NCBI RefSeq assembly: GCF_034720595.1
Contig: NZ_JAYESJ010000001.1
Coordinates: forward strand, 312,501 to 376,500
Origin: Rhizobium sp. CC-YZS058
Lineage (GTDB): Bacteria; Pseudomonadota; Alphaproteobacteria; Rhizobiales; Rhizobiaceae
DNA: 64,000 nucleotides
Direction: 5' to 3'
The notes under the pieces were generated by a model. It had not been told where the DNA came from. It saw only the letters and a program-made list of their open reading frames with translations, and did no database searches. The translations under genes and the position numbers were made by a program. Shown here in pieces: positions 36,468 through 45,374 of the stretch (the first letter of the stretch is position 1; each line of letters starts with the position of its first letter).

Positions 36468-37541
36468 ATGATGATCCGAACTTTCCTCCTTGCGTCGACG
36501 ACGCTTGTCCTGTGCACTGCCGGCGCCCATGCCGCTGACGCCGTCGTCGCCGCCGAGCCGGAGGCCATGAACTACGTGCGCGTCTGCGATGCCTATGGAG
36601 ACGGCTTCTTCTATATTCCCGGCACCGAGACCTGCCTGAAGATCGGCGGCTATGTCCGCTCCGACCACAACATTGCCGAAAGCCCCTATAGCGGTGAGGA
36701 CCAAGGCTGGTCGCCCTTCACGCGCGGCACCATCACGCTGGATGCGCGCTCCGACACGGAGTACGGGCTGCTGCGCTCCTTCATCGAGCTGCGCGCCGAA
36801 CATGCCGACGAAGCCGACCGCTCCTATATCAACAGCGCCTATATCGAGCTGGGCGGCCTGCGCGCCGGCTATTCCGATTCGCGCTACGACACCTGGCTGA
36901 ACTCGGCCGGCAACATCATCAATGACGATGTGATCGACTATACCGGCGACCGCACCAACCAGCTGAGCTATGTCTGGGGTGGCGAGAAGGGGCCTTCCGC
37001 GTTCATCGGCCTCGAAGAAGGGGCCGGCGATTACGAAACCGGTTTCCCCGGCGAGCCGATCGTCGAAATTCCCTCGCATGAGCGCGCGCCCTATCCGATC
37101 GCCGGTGCCCGCATCCAGCAGGATTGGGGCGGCCTCTTCATCATCGGCGGCTACGACACGGACGCCGAGGCCTTCGGCGGCAAGATCCGCGCCGATTACG
37201 TGTTCAACGATGTCTTCAAGATCTTCGCCATGGCCGGCTGGCAGTCGGACTGGGACAATGAGAAGGGCCCGGGCGACAGCCGCCGCCGCAACTATTTCGG
37301 CCCGTGGAATGGCGACTGGGCGGTCTGGGGCGGCTTTACCGCCACCGTCAACGAAAAGACCTCGGTCAATGGCCAGATTGCCTGGGAGGATGACGGCACG
37401 CTGGCAACTGCACTGAACGTCGAGTACCAGATGGTCGAGAACTTCAAGATCCAGCCGGAATTCAACTACACGAAGTTCGATGGCCTGCGCGGCAATGACG
37501 ACTCCTTCGGCGGCACCATCCGCTTCCAGCGCGATTTCTGA
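36468..37541 (+). CDS. Rhizobium/Brucella-family porin
   Basis: A 357-residue outer-membrane porin. It has a signal peptide (cleaved after AHA, about residue 22), the conserved early segment YVRVCDAYGDGFFYIPGTETCLKIGGYVR with its two Cys cut here to the key parts (VCDAYG and TCLKIGGY), and a C-terminal Phe, as needed for BAM insertion. The alternating polar/aromatic strands fit a 16-stranded barrel similar to RopA/Omp2b. It is a general pore for small solutes. Two consecutive ATG codons start it. It stands alone, followed by a hairpin. Confidence 0.93.
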   Translation: MMIRTFLLASTTLVLCTAGAHAADAVVAAEPEAMNYVRVCDAYGDGFFYIPGTETCLKIGGYVRSDHNIAESPYSGEDQGWSPFTRGTITLDARSDTEYGLLRSFIELRAEHADEADRSYINSAYIELGGLRAGYSDSRYDTWLNSAGNIINDDVIDYTGDRTNQLSYVWGGEKGPSAFIGLEEGAGDYETGFPGEPIVEIPSHERAPYPIAGARIQQDWGGLFIIGGYDTDAEAFGGKIRADYVFNDVFKIFAMAGWQSDWDNEKGPGDSRRRNYFGPWNGDWAVWGGFTATVNEKTSVNGQIAWEDDGTLATALNVEYQMVENFKIQPEFNYTKFDGLRGNDDSFGGTIRFQRDF

Positions 37542-37554
37542 TTTTTCTGCCATC

Positions 37555-37583
37555 GCGGTGCCGGGCTTGCTGTCCGGCGCCGC
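37555..37583. terminator. Hairpin between the porin and the opp operon end
   Basis: A ten-pair stem (GCGGTGCCGG with CCGGCGCCGC, one G-T pair) and a nine-base loop in the 54-bp gap between the convergent genes; no T run on the forward side. Confidence 0.6.
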
Positions 37584-37595
37584 AGCATCTTCCGG

Positions 37596-39209
37596 CTAGA
37601 GTCGGTAGGCGGCGCTGATCAGGGCCTTGGTATAGTCCATGCGCGGCGCCTCGAAGATCTGGTCCGTTTCGCCCTCTTCCACCACCGTTCCGTCCTTCAT
37701 CACCATCACATAATCCGCCATGGCCTTGATGACGGACAGGTCGTGACTGATGAAGATGTAGGAGAGCCCGTGCGTCTCCTGCAGCTGCCGCAGAAGGTCG
37801 ATCATCTGGCCCTGCACCGACCGGTCGAGCGCCGAGGTCGGTTCGTCCAGCACCACCACCTTCGGTTTGAGGATGATGGCGCGGGCAATGGCGATGCGCT
37901 GGCGCTGGCCGCCGGAAAACTCGTGCGGATAGCGGTTTCGTGCCCCCGGATCGAGGCCGACCTCCTCAAGCGCGGCAATCGCCCGCTGGTCGCGTTCGGT
38001 CTTGGTGAGCTCGGGAAAGTGCACCCTCAGCCCTTCGGTGATGACCTCGCCGACCGTCAGGCGGGGGGACAGCGAGCCGTAAGGATCCTGAAAGACCAGC
38101 TGCAGCGCGCGGCGAAGCGGGCGCATGGCGCGCCGATCGGCGGTGGAGATGTCGTCCTGGCCGAAGTAATAGGAGCCCTGCGAAGGCACCAGCCGCAGGA
38201 GCGCCCGCCCCAGCGTCGATTTGCCTGAACCGCTTTCTCCGACAAGGCCGATGGTCTGCCCGACCTTCAGCCGCAGCGACACCCTATCGACCGCCCGGAA
38301 GGTGCTCGGGCCTCGGGAAAACAGGCCCGGGTTCAGCGCATAATCCACCACCACATCGCGCCCCTCGAGCACGACGGGTGCGTCGGGCGGGCTGGGTGCC
38401 TTTCGCCCACGCGGCTCGGCCGCCAGCAGCATTTTCGTATAGTCGTGCTTTGGCGCGGAAAACAGGGTTGCGGTCTCCGCCTGCTCCACCACCTCGCCGC
38501 GGCGCATCACGGCAACCCGATCGGCGACATGGCGCACGATCCCGAGATCATGGGTGATGAGCACGATCGCCATGCCGAAACGCTGCTGCAGCGCTTTCAG
38601 CAAAGCGAGGATCTGCGCCTGGATCGTCACGTCCAGGGCCGTCGTCGGCTCGTCGGCGATCAGGATATCGGGCTCGTTGGCCAGCGCCATGGCAATCATC
38701 ACCCGCTGCCGCTGGCCGCCGGAAAGCTCGTGCGGATAGCTGTCGATTCGCCGCTTCGGATCGGGAATGCCGACCAGCTCCAAAAGCTCGAGCACGCGGG
38801 CGCGCGCCGCGCGGCGGCTGCCGCCCTGATGAACGAGGATGGGTTCGGCGATCTGCCAGCCGATCGGGTAGAGCGGATCGAGCGAGGTCATCGGCTCTTG
38901 GAAGATCATGGTGATCTTCTTGCCGCGCACGCGGTTGAGCTGGCGGACCGGCAGGCCGATCAGGTCCTCTCCCCGGTAGAGGGCCGAGCCGCGCACCGCC
39001 CCGTTCTTTGCCAGAAGGCCCATGATGCCCATCATGGTCTGGCTCTTGCCCGAGCCGCTCTCGCCGACGACCGCCAGGGTCTCGCCGGCGCGGATGTCGA
39101 GGCTGAGGCTCTTGACGGCTTCGACAGGGCCATCCGGCGTGGAAAAGGAGACCGAGAGGTCGCGGATCGAAAGAATGCAGGCACTGTCTGTCGCTGTGTC
39201 GTCTGTCAT
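37596..39209 (-). CDS. Fused OppD-OppF-type peptide ABC transporter ATPase
   Basis: A 537-residue protein with two full ABC domains, equal to OppD joined to OppF. The first has Walker [11 protein letters not shown] (about residues 45-54) and [10 protein letters not shown]; the second has Walker [11 protein letters not shown] (about 319-328) and [10 protein letters not shown]. Each half ends in the oligopeptide-type extension. Fusion of the two ATPases in one chain is also known from YejF. It energises the OppB/OppC channel. Its ATG follows the oppC stop immediately, with no spacer. Confidence 0.93.
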   Translation of the reverse strand: MTDDTATDSACILSIRDLSVSFSTPDGPVEAVKSLSLDIRAGETLAVVGESGSGKSQTMMGIMGLLAKNGAVRGSALYRGEDLIGLPVRQLNRVRGKKITMIFQEPMTSLDPLYPIGWQIAEPILVHQGGSRRAARARVLELLELVGIPDPKRRIDSYPHELSGGQRQRVMIAMALANEPDILIADEPTTALDVTIQAQILALLKALQQRFGMAIVLITHDLGIVRHVADRVAVMRRGEVVEQAETATLFSAPKHDYTKMLLAAEPRGRKAPSPPDAPVVLEGRDVVVDYALNPGLFSRGPSTFRAVDRVSLRLKVGQTIGLVGESGSGKSTLGRALLRLVPSQGSYYFGQDDISTADRRAMRPLRRALQLVFQDPYGSLSPRLTVGEVITEGLRVHFPELTKTERDQRAIAALEEVGLDPGARNRYPHEFSGGQRQRIAIARAIILKPKVVVLDEPTSALDRSVQGQMIDLLRQLQETHGLSYIFISHDLSVIKAMADYVMVMKDGTVVEEGETDQIFEAPRMDYTKALISAAYRL

Positions 39210-40346
39210 TCAACGGTCCTTCGGGTCGAGCGCATCGCGCAGTCCGTCGCCGACGAAATTCAGCGAGAAGAGCGTGGTGACGAAGAAGAGCGACGGGAAG
39301 ATCAGCAGCCAGGGCGCCGACTGGATCGTGCCGGCCCCTTCCGAGATGAGAGCGCCCCAGCTGGTGAGCGGCGCCTGCACGCCGAGGCCGAGAAAGGAAA
39401 GAAAGCTCTCCAGGATCATGACCTGCGGGACGATAACGGTGACATAGATCACGATCGGCCCGATCGAGTTGGGAATGATGTGGCGCAGGATGATGTGCCG
39501 GTCGGCCACGCCCAGCGCCTCGGCCGCCGCCACATATTCCCGCCGCTTGATGGAGAGGGTCTGGCCGCGCACGATCCGCGCCATTTCCAGCCATTCCACC
39601 GCGCCGATGACGATGAACATCAACACGAAGGAGCGGCCGAAGAACACCACCATGACGACGATCAGGAAGACGAAGGGTAGGGAATAGAGAATTTCGACCA
39701 GGCGCATCATGATGTTGTCGATCCGCCCGCCGAAAAAGCCGGCAGTGGCTCCATAGGCCACGCCGATGCCGAGCGACACGACCGTTGCAGCGAGGCCGAC
39801 GAGAATGGACACCTGGCCGCCCAGCATGACGCGCACCATCAGGTCGCGGCCATTCGCATCGGTTCCGAAGGGAAAGAGATCGCGCACGACGCGGCCGGAC
39901 ACGATCAGGCGTCGCCCCTCCTCCTCTGTGCCGGTCACCTGCGTATCCTCGAACTCGTCGATGCGGTCGATATAGCGGGTGACGCGGGGATCCATCGGCG
40001 TGTCGGCCGTCAGCGTCGCCGTGTAGGTATCGCCGGAGACGGCGAAGGCGGCGAGCGTCACATGCGCCCGGGCGGTCGCCTGCAGCGCGGCTTCGTTCAG
40101 CGCCGCATCGTCCGGCCTCGGCGAAAGGCTCGGCGGCACGCTGACATGGGAGGCGAAGACCTGGTCGTAGCTGTGGTTGGAGAAGAGCGGCCCGAGGAAG
40201 GAGATCAGCGTCACCATCGCAAGCACGACGAGGCCGGCCATGGCCGCCCGGTTGCGGCGAAAGCGCCGGACTGCGAGCTGGAACAGGCTCCGGCTCGGGC
40301 GGGATGCGACATCGGACATTGCCGGAACGGGCGCGAGGTCAATCAT
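39210..40346 (-). CDS. oppC: OppC-type peptide ABC transporter permease with periplasmic insert
   Basis: A 378-residue permease, about 75 residues longer than E. coli OppC. The extra length is a hydrophilic loop (about residues 65-145) between the first transmembrane helix and the start of the core, in which the family motif GTDANGRDLMVRVMLGG follows. The EAA loop is LGVADRHIILRHIIPNSIGP (about 262-281). Six helices are predicted. It overlaps oppB by eight bases. Confidence 0.9.
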   Translation of the reverse strand: MIDLAPVPAMSDVASRPSRSLFQLAVRRFRRNRAAMAGLVVLAMVTLISFLGPLFSNHSYDQVFASHVSVPPSLSPRPDDAALNEAALQATARAHVTLAAFAVSGDTYTATLTADTPMDPRVTRYIDRIDEFEDTQVTGTEEEGRRLIVSGRVVRDLFPFGTDANGRDLMVRVMLGGQVSILVGLAATVVSLGIGVAYGATAGFFGGRIDNIMMRLVEILYSLPFVFLIVVMVVFFGRSFVLMFIVIGAVEWLEMARIVRGQTLSIKRREYVAAAEALGVADRHIILRHIIPNSIGPIVIYVTVIVPQVMILESFLSFLGLGVQAPLTSWGALISEGAGTIQSAPWLLIFPSLFFVTTLFSLNFVGDGLRDALDPKDR

Positions 40347-41262
40347 GGCGGACCCTCGGGTCGATGAGAGCGTAGAGAAGATCGACGATCAGGTTGAAGA
40401 CGATGACGAAGACCGCGATCAGCACGACCGTGGCCATGACCAGCGTGTAATCGCGGTTGATGGAGGCGCTGACGAAATAGCGGCCGACGCCGGGAATGGT
40501 GTAGATCGACTCGATCACCGCCGACCCTGTCAGAAGGCCTGCGGCACAGGGCGCGAGATAGGACACGATCGGCAGCAGCGCGGCCCGCATGGCATGCACC
40601 ACCACCACCTTGTGAGCCGGGAGGCCATAGGCCCGCGCGGTGCGGATATGCTCGGCATTCAGGGCCTCGATCATGCTGCCGCGCATCATCCGTGCGAAGA
40701 TGGCGAGCTGCGGCAGGGCAAGCGTGACCATCGGCAAGGCGAGGTATCGGATCGACCCGTCGCCCCAGCCGCCGGCCGGCAGCCAGCCGAGCATGACGGC
40801 GAAGAGAAGGGTGAGCAGCGGACCCACCACGAAGTTCGGCACGGTGATGCCAAAGGCCGACACGGCCATGATGAGAAAATCCACGGCACTGTTCTGCTTC
40901 AGCCCCGCATAGGCGCCGGCCAGCACGCCGCCTACCAAGGCGATGACGAGCGTGAGCAGTCCGAGCTTGATCGAATAGGGCAGGCCCATCGCGATGAGCT
41001 CGTTGACCGAATTGTCGCGATAGACATAGCTCGGCCCGAGATTGCCGGTGGCCAGATTGGCCAGGTAGCGCAGATATTGCTGCCAGATCGGCAGGTCGAG
41101 GCCGAAGGTGCGGTTCAGGTTGTCCGTGATCTGCGGCGGCAGCGGACGCCTGAGATTGAACGGGCTGCCCGGCGCGAAGCGCATCAGGAAGAAGGAGAGC
41201 GTGACGACGATGAACAGCGTCGGCACGGCACTCATCAATCGCCTCAGGATGAAGGAAATCAT
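40339..41262 (-). CDS. oppB: OppB-type peptide ABC transporter permease
   Basis: A 307-residue permease with the N-terminus ILRRLMSAVPTLFIVVTLSF, the FAPGSPF motif, LDLPIWQQYLRYL, and an EAA loop at ARAYGLPAHKVVVVHAMRAA (about residues 207-226). Six transmembrane helices. It forms the channel together with OppC. It lies 113 bp behind the nearer binding-protein gene. Confidence 0.93.
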   Translation of the reverse strand: MISFILRRLMSAVPTLFIVVTLSFFLMRFAPGSPFNLRRPLPPQITDNLNRTFGLDLPIWQQYLRYLANLATGNLGPSYVYRDNSVNELIAMGLPYSIKLGLLTLVIALVGGVLAGAYAGLKQNSAVDFLIMAVSAFGITVPNFVVGPLLTLLFAVMLGWLPAGGWGDGSIRYLALPMVTLALPQLAIFARMMRGSMIEALNAEHIRTARAYGLPAHKVVVVHAMRAALLPIVSYLAPCAAGLLTGSAVIESIYTIPGVGRYFVSASINRDYTLVMATVVLIAVFVIVFNLIVDLLYALIDPRVRHD

Positions 41263-41374
41263 GGCTGCGTCCGAGTGAGGAGGGTGAAGGGAGAGAAAGG
41301 CCGGTTCCGATCCGGATGGCGCACCGGCCGCTGCCAGTCCTTCGCCGGGCGGCGGGCTGGCCTCGGCATCGGTC

Positions 41375-42976
41375 TCACTTCTCGACGCTCAGGAAGCGGC
41401 TTGGATGGCGATCGGGCGCGTTATCGATCCAGCCCTTGACCTTGGTCGAGATCAACGCCCGATTGACGGCGTAGAACAACGGCGCCACCGGCTGCTCCGC
41501 CATCATGATCGCTTCCGCCTTGTGCAGAATTGCGTTGCGGGCGGCGGGGTCCTGCTCCCCATAGGACGTCTTCATCAGCGCATCGAAATCCGTGTTGACC
41601 CAGTGGCCATAGTTGAAGGCCGTGTTGGTGCTGATCCCCAGCGCCAGGAGGGTCTCCGCATCCGGATAGTCCGCGCCCCAGGCCGCGCGCGAGACCTGGA
41701 AGGGGCCGCCGTCGGAAAGATAGGCAAAATGCGTTGCGCCGTCGGAGTTGGTGATGGTCACCTTGGCGCCGAACAGGGTCTTCCACATATCGGCGATCGC
41801 CGTCGACGATTTCTCCGCGGTCGCATTCGTAACGGAGCGGATCTCGACTTCCAGCGGTTTGCCGGTCTTGCCATAGCCGGCCTCGCTCATCAGCTTGACG
41901 GCGGCGTCCTCGCGGTCGAGCTGGCTCATCGTCGCGAAATCGGCAGAGGATGGCGTGCCGTAGGTCGGCAGACCGGGCGTGACGAAGCTGTAGCCCGGCA
42001 ATTGCGCATTCGAATAGATTTCCCGCGAGATGAAATCGCGGTCGATCGCCATCGACAGTGCCCTGCGCACCCGCACATCGTTGAAGGGCGGCGTGCGCAT
42101 GTCGAAGACGAGGTAGGAGATCGCCAGCATCGGTGAGAGGTGAACCTGATCGCCGAGCTTCGAGCGGAGAAGCTTGAGGTCCGTGAGCGGAAAGTCGTTG
42201 TTGATATCGAGCTCGCCGGCCTCGAAGCGATTGGTGGCAGCCGCCTCGTCATCGAGCGGCAGGAAAATCACACTGTCGAGCCTGGTGTGCGCGGCGTCCC
42301 AGTAATGGGCGTTCTTCGTCAGCGTCAGATGGTCATTGGCAATGTGATCGGTCAGCGTGAAGGCGCCATTGGAGATGAGTTTGCCTGGCTTGGTGAAATC
42401 GCTGCCGTCCGCCTCGATATTCGCCTGCTTGACCGGATAGGCGGCGGGATTGGCGAGAATGGCGAGCAGGAAGGGGACCGGCCGCTCCAGCGAGATCTCG
42501 AGCGTCCGATCATCGATCGCCTTGACGCCCAGCGCCTCGAGCGGCAGCGCGCCCGTGTTGACCTTCTCGGCATTCTTGATCGGATAGAGCAGGGTGGCGT
42601 AATCCGCGGCGATCTTCGGATCCTCGACGCGCCGCAGCGAATAGACGAAATCCTGCGCGGTGACCGGCGTGCCGTCCGACCATTGGGCCTCGGGGCGCAG
42701 CGTGAAGGTGTAGACGAGCTTGTCGTCGGACACGGTCCAGCGCGACGCGACACCGGGCACGATTTCGGCTGCGGCATTGCAGGTGGTCAGGCCTTCGAAG
42801 AGGTCGTCCATTATCGAGATTTCGATGTCCATGGAGACATGATGCGGATCGAGCGAGGTCGGCTCGCCGCTGTTGCCCCGACGAAGCACCATCTCCGCCA
42901 GGGCTGGGGAGGCGCCGGCCAGCAGAAGGGCGCAGAGGGCAGAGCCGGCAAGAAAGCGAGAAGCAGCGTTCAACAT
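41375..42976 (-). CDS. Family 5 peptide-binding protein (OppA/MppA-like), copy 1
   Basis: A 533-residue periplasmic binding protein with a signal peptide (cleavage after ALA, about residue 26) and the OppA/MppA-like N-terminus LRRGNSGEPTSLDPHH. Further family blocks are WSDGTPVTAQDFVYSLRR and DVRVRRALSMAIDRD. It is a close paralogue of the next gene: the two share most of their residues over the whole length. Together with oppB, oppC and the fused ATPase it forms a peptide importer; murein tripeptide is a possible ligand. I start at ATG 42976. Confidence 0.93.
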   Translation of the reverse strand: MLNAASRFLAGSALCALLLAGASPALAEMVLRRGNSGEPTSLDPHHVSMDIEISIMDDLFEGLTTCNAAAEIVPGVASRWTVSDDKLVYTFTLRPEAQWSDGTPVTAQDFVYSLRRVEDPKIAADYATLLYPIKNAEKVNTGALPLEALGVKAIDDRTLEISLERPVPFLLAILANPAAYPVKQANIEADGSDFTKPGKLISNGAFTLTDHIANDHLTLTKNAHYWDAAHTRLDSVIFLPLDDEAAATNRFEAGELDINNDFPLTDLKLLRSKLGDQVHLSPMLAISYLVFDMRTPPFNDVRVRRALSMAIDRDFISREIYSNAQLPGYSFVTPGLPTYGTPSSADFATMSQLDREDAAVKLMSEAGYGKTGKPLEVEIRSVTNATAEKSSTAIADMWKTLFGAKVTITNSDGATHFAYLSDGGPFQVSRAAWGADYPDAETLLALGISTNTAFNYGHWVNTDFDALMKTSYGEQDPAARNAILHKAEAIMMAEQPVAPLFYAVNRALISTKVKGWIDNAPDRHPSRFLSVEK

Positions 42977-43179
42977 GGTTCCCTCGAAATGGTGTGGTGA
43001 AACGGCACGAAGGATTTGGGACGGGTCGAAAAAACGTGGAAGCCGCGTGCCTTCGCCAGGACTGAAGGTGCGGGAACGGGGTGAACCGGCTTCAATCGGC
43101 TCCGTGCAGCCTGTCCGGGTTCTGCTTGGAGAGGTCCCACGGGGCGCGGCGTCGATGTCCCGGCATCGCGGGCTGGTCT

Positions 43180-43202
43180 GCCGGCGCCCCATGAGCGCCG
43201 GC
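43180..43202 (-). other. Hairpin between the two tandem binding-protein genes
   Basis: A perfect eight-base inverted repeat, GCCGGCGC and GCGCCGGC, with a seven-base loop. It lies 36 bp after the stop of the upstream (43238) binding-protein gene. It could be a partial terminator or a stabiliser. The rest of the 261-bp gap shows no gene. Confidence 0.5.
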
Positions 43203-43237
43203 ATCCCCGCCTGCCGGAAGCGCGGCTCGTAACCGGC

Positions 43238-44836
43238 TTATTCGCCAAGGCTCAGGAAGCGGCTCGGATGGCGGTCTGGCGCGTTGTCGACCCAGCCCTT
43301 GACCTTGTTGGAAACCAGCCAGAAATCGGCCTTGTAGAACAGCGGCGCGATCGGCTGTTCGGCCATCATGATCGCTTCGGCATCATGCAGGATCTTGCTG
43401 CGGGCGGCGGGGTCCTGCTCCAGATAGGACTTCGCCATCAGCGCATCGAAGTCCGCATTGGTCCAGTGGCTGTAGTTGAAGGCCTTGTTGGTGCTGATGC
43501 CCAGCGCCAGGAAGCTTTCGGCATCCGGATAGTCGGCACCCCAGCCTGCGCGGGCGACGGAGAATTTGCCGCCGTCCGTCAGGTAGCCATAGTGCGAGGC
43601 GACGTCGGAACCGGTGAGGGTGACCTTGGCGCCGAAGGCGGTCTTCCACATGTCGGCAATCGCGGTGGCGACCTTCTCATGCGTCGAGCTGGTGTTGTAG
43701 CGAATCTCGACCTCGAGCGGCTTGCCATCCTTGCCGTAGCCCGCCTCTTTGAGCAGCGCGCCCGCTTCGTCCTCTCGATCCAGCTGGCTCTTGCCGGCGA
43801 AGTCGGCCGAGAAGGGGGTTCCATAGCTGGGAATGCCGGGAGAGACGAAGCTGTAGGCCGGCAGCTGCGCGCCGGAATAGACCTCCTTGCACAGGAAGTC
43901 GCGATCCACCGCCATGGACAGGGCCTTGCGAACGCGCGCATCGTCAAACGGTGGGGTGCGGGTGTCGAAGGCATAGTAATAGGTCGATAGCGCCGGCGAG
44001 ACATGCGCCTGTTCGCCAAGCTTCGAGCGGAGCATCTCCAGGTCGCTGGCCGGGAAGTTGAAGCCGATATCCAGCTCGCCGGCCTCGAAGCGGCGGACGG
44101 TCACGGAATCGTCGTCCAGCGGGTAGAAGACCACCTTGTCCAGCTTCGTATTGGCCGTATCCCAGTAGTTGGGGTTCTTGGCCACGGTCAGGTGGTCGTT
44201 CGCCACATGCTCGCTCAGCACGAAAGCGCCGTTCGAGACGAGCTTGCCCGGCTTGGTGAAATCGGCACCATCCTTCTCCACATTTGCCTTGTTGAGCGGG
44301 TAGGCGGCCGGATGGGCCAGAATATCGAGAAGGAACGGGACGGGGCGTTCAAGCGTGATCTCGACGGTTTGATCGTCGACCGCCTTCACGCCCAGCTGGT
44401 CGAGCGGCAGTTCACCCTTGTTGACCTTCTCGGCATTCTTGATCGGGAAGAGGATGCCGGCATAGTCGGACGCCGTCTTGGGATCCTCGACACGCCGCAT
44501 GGCGAAGACGAAGTCTCCTGCCGTCACCGCGCTGCCATCCGACCACTTGGCCGTGGGCCGGATCGAGAAGGTGTAGACCGTCTTGTCCTCGGACACTTTC
44601 CAGCTGGAGGCGACGCCGGGGATGACCTCGGACTTGGCATTGTAGGTGGTCAAACCTTCGAACAGGTCGTCGGTGATGAACATCTCGATGTCGACGGAGA
44701 TATGATGCGGGTCCAGGCTGGTCGGCTCGCCGCCATTGCCCCGATGAAGCACCGTCTCCGCAAGAACGGGAGACGCTCCGGCCAGAAGCGCCGCGCAAAG
44801 GGCCGTGGTGGCGAGAAAGCGAGAAACCGCGTACAT
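43238..44836 (-). CDS. Family 5 peptide-binding protein (OppA/MppA-like), copy 2
   Basis: A 532-residue periplasmic binding protein with signal peptide (cleaved after VLA, about residue 26). It is the first gene of the operon and a close paralogue of the gene at 41375-42976: the same start (LHRGNGGEPTSLDPHH), the same end (HPSRFLS), and nearly the same length. Tandem duplication with later divergence is the simple explanation; each copy may give the shared permease another specificity. Start ATG at 44836. Confidence 0.93.
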   Translation of the reverse strand: MYAVSRFLATTALCAALLAGASPVLAETVLHRGNGGEPTSLDPHHISVDIEMFITDDLFEGLTTYNAKSEVIPGVASSWKVSEDKTVYTFSIRPTAKWSDGSAVTAGDFVFAMRRVEDPKTASDYAGILFPIKNAEKVNKGELPLDQLGVKAVDDQTVEITLERPVPFLLDILAHPAAYPLNKANVEKDGADFTKPGKLVSNGAFVLSEHVANDHLTVAKNPNYWDTANTKLDKVVFYPLDDDSVTVRRFEAGELDIGFNFPASDLEMLRSKLGEQAHVSPALSTYYYAFDTRTPPFDDARVRKALSMAVDRDFLCKEVYSGAQLPAYSFVSPGIPSYGTPFSADFAGKSQLDREDEAGALLKEAGYGKDGKPLEVEIRYNTSSTHEKVATAIADMWKTAFGAKVTLTGSDVASHYGYLTDGGKFSVARAGWGADYPDAESFLALGISTNKAFNYSHWTNADFDALMAKSYLEQDPAARSKILHDAEAIMMAEQPIAPLFYKADFWLVSNKVKGWVDNAPDRHPSRFLSLGE

Positions 44837-45374
44837 CGTTTACCCCTTTATTAGGATTTATGATGAGCGGAGCAAATGGCAAATTTGAACGCGACGCAAG
44901 GGGAATCATCGCAGAGTTATGCGGCTTCCCGCGCGCCCTCCCGCTCCAGAGCCGGGCGCTGGTCTCGTTCCGAGCGCCGGAATGTTTGCTCGCGCTGACC
45001 GACTCACGCCTGCACCGATCGGGAACGGGCACGATGGCGAAATCCTGAGCCGAAACGGGGCGCTGCGGCGCAATAAGTCTATAAAAAAGGCCCTTGGAAA
45101 CGAAATCTTGTTTCGCGCGCTGTCCCGTCTGCTTTGCGCGGAGGCGTCGATTGCGTAAGTATTGGCATGCGTTCGAACAGCTGCCCTCCGGGTCAGGCAA
45201 GACGGAAAAGAGCGACCGGGGCGACCTTGCTGCTTCATGGAACGGTTGACGCCAAAGATCGATCGTCGCCAGCACCGGAAAATTCCCCTAAGGAGAGGGA
45301 CGCTGCATCGGGCTAATGCAAGGCTGCAGCCGGTGCTGCGGGGGTGGTCTGTGTCTGGTGGGAAGGGTCGATCC
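44837..45374. other. 538-bp divergent intergenic region between two peptide transporter operons
   Basis: No gene found. It separates the opp-type operon (reverse) from the ATPase-less ABC cluster (forward). It contains AT-rich patches at about 44840-44862 (before the reverse gene) and 45070-45090 (a TATAAAAAA stretch) that may be promoter parts. A GGGAAC occurs near 45028 but no matching -10 follows, so I do not call a stress promoter here. Confidence 0.4.
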
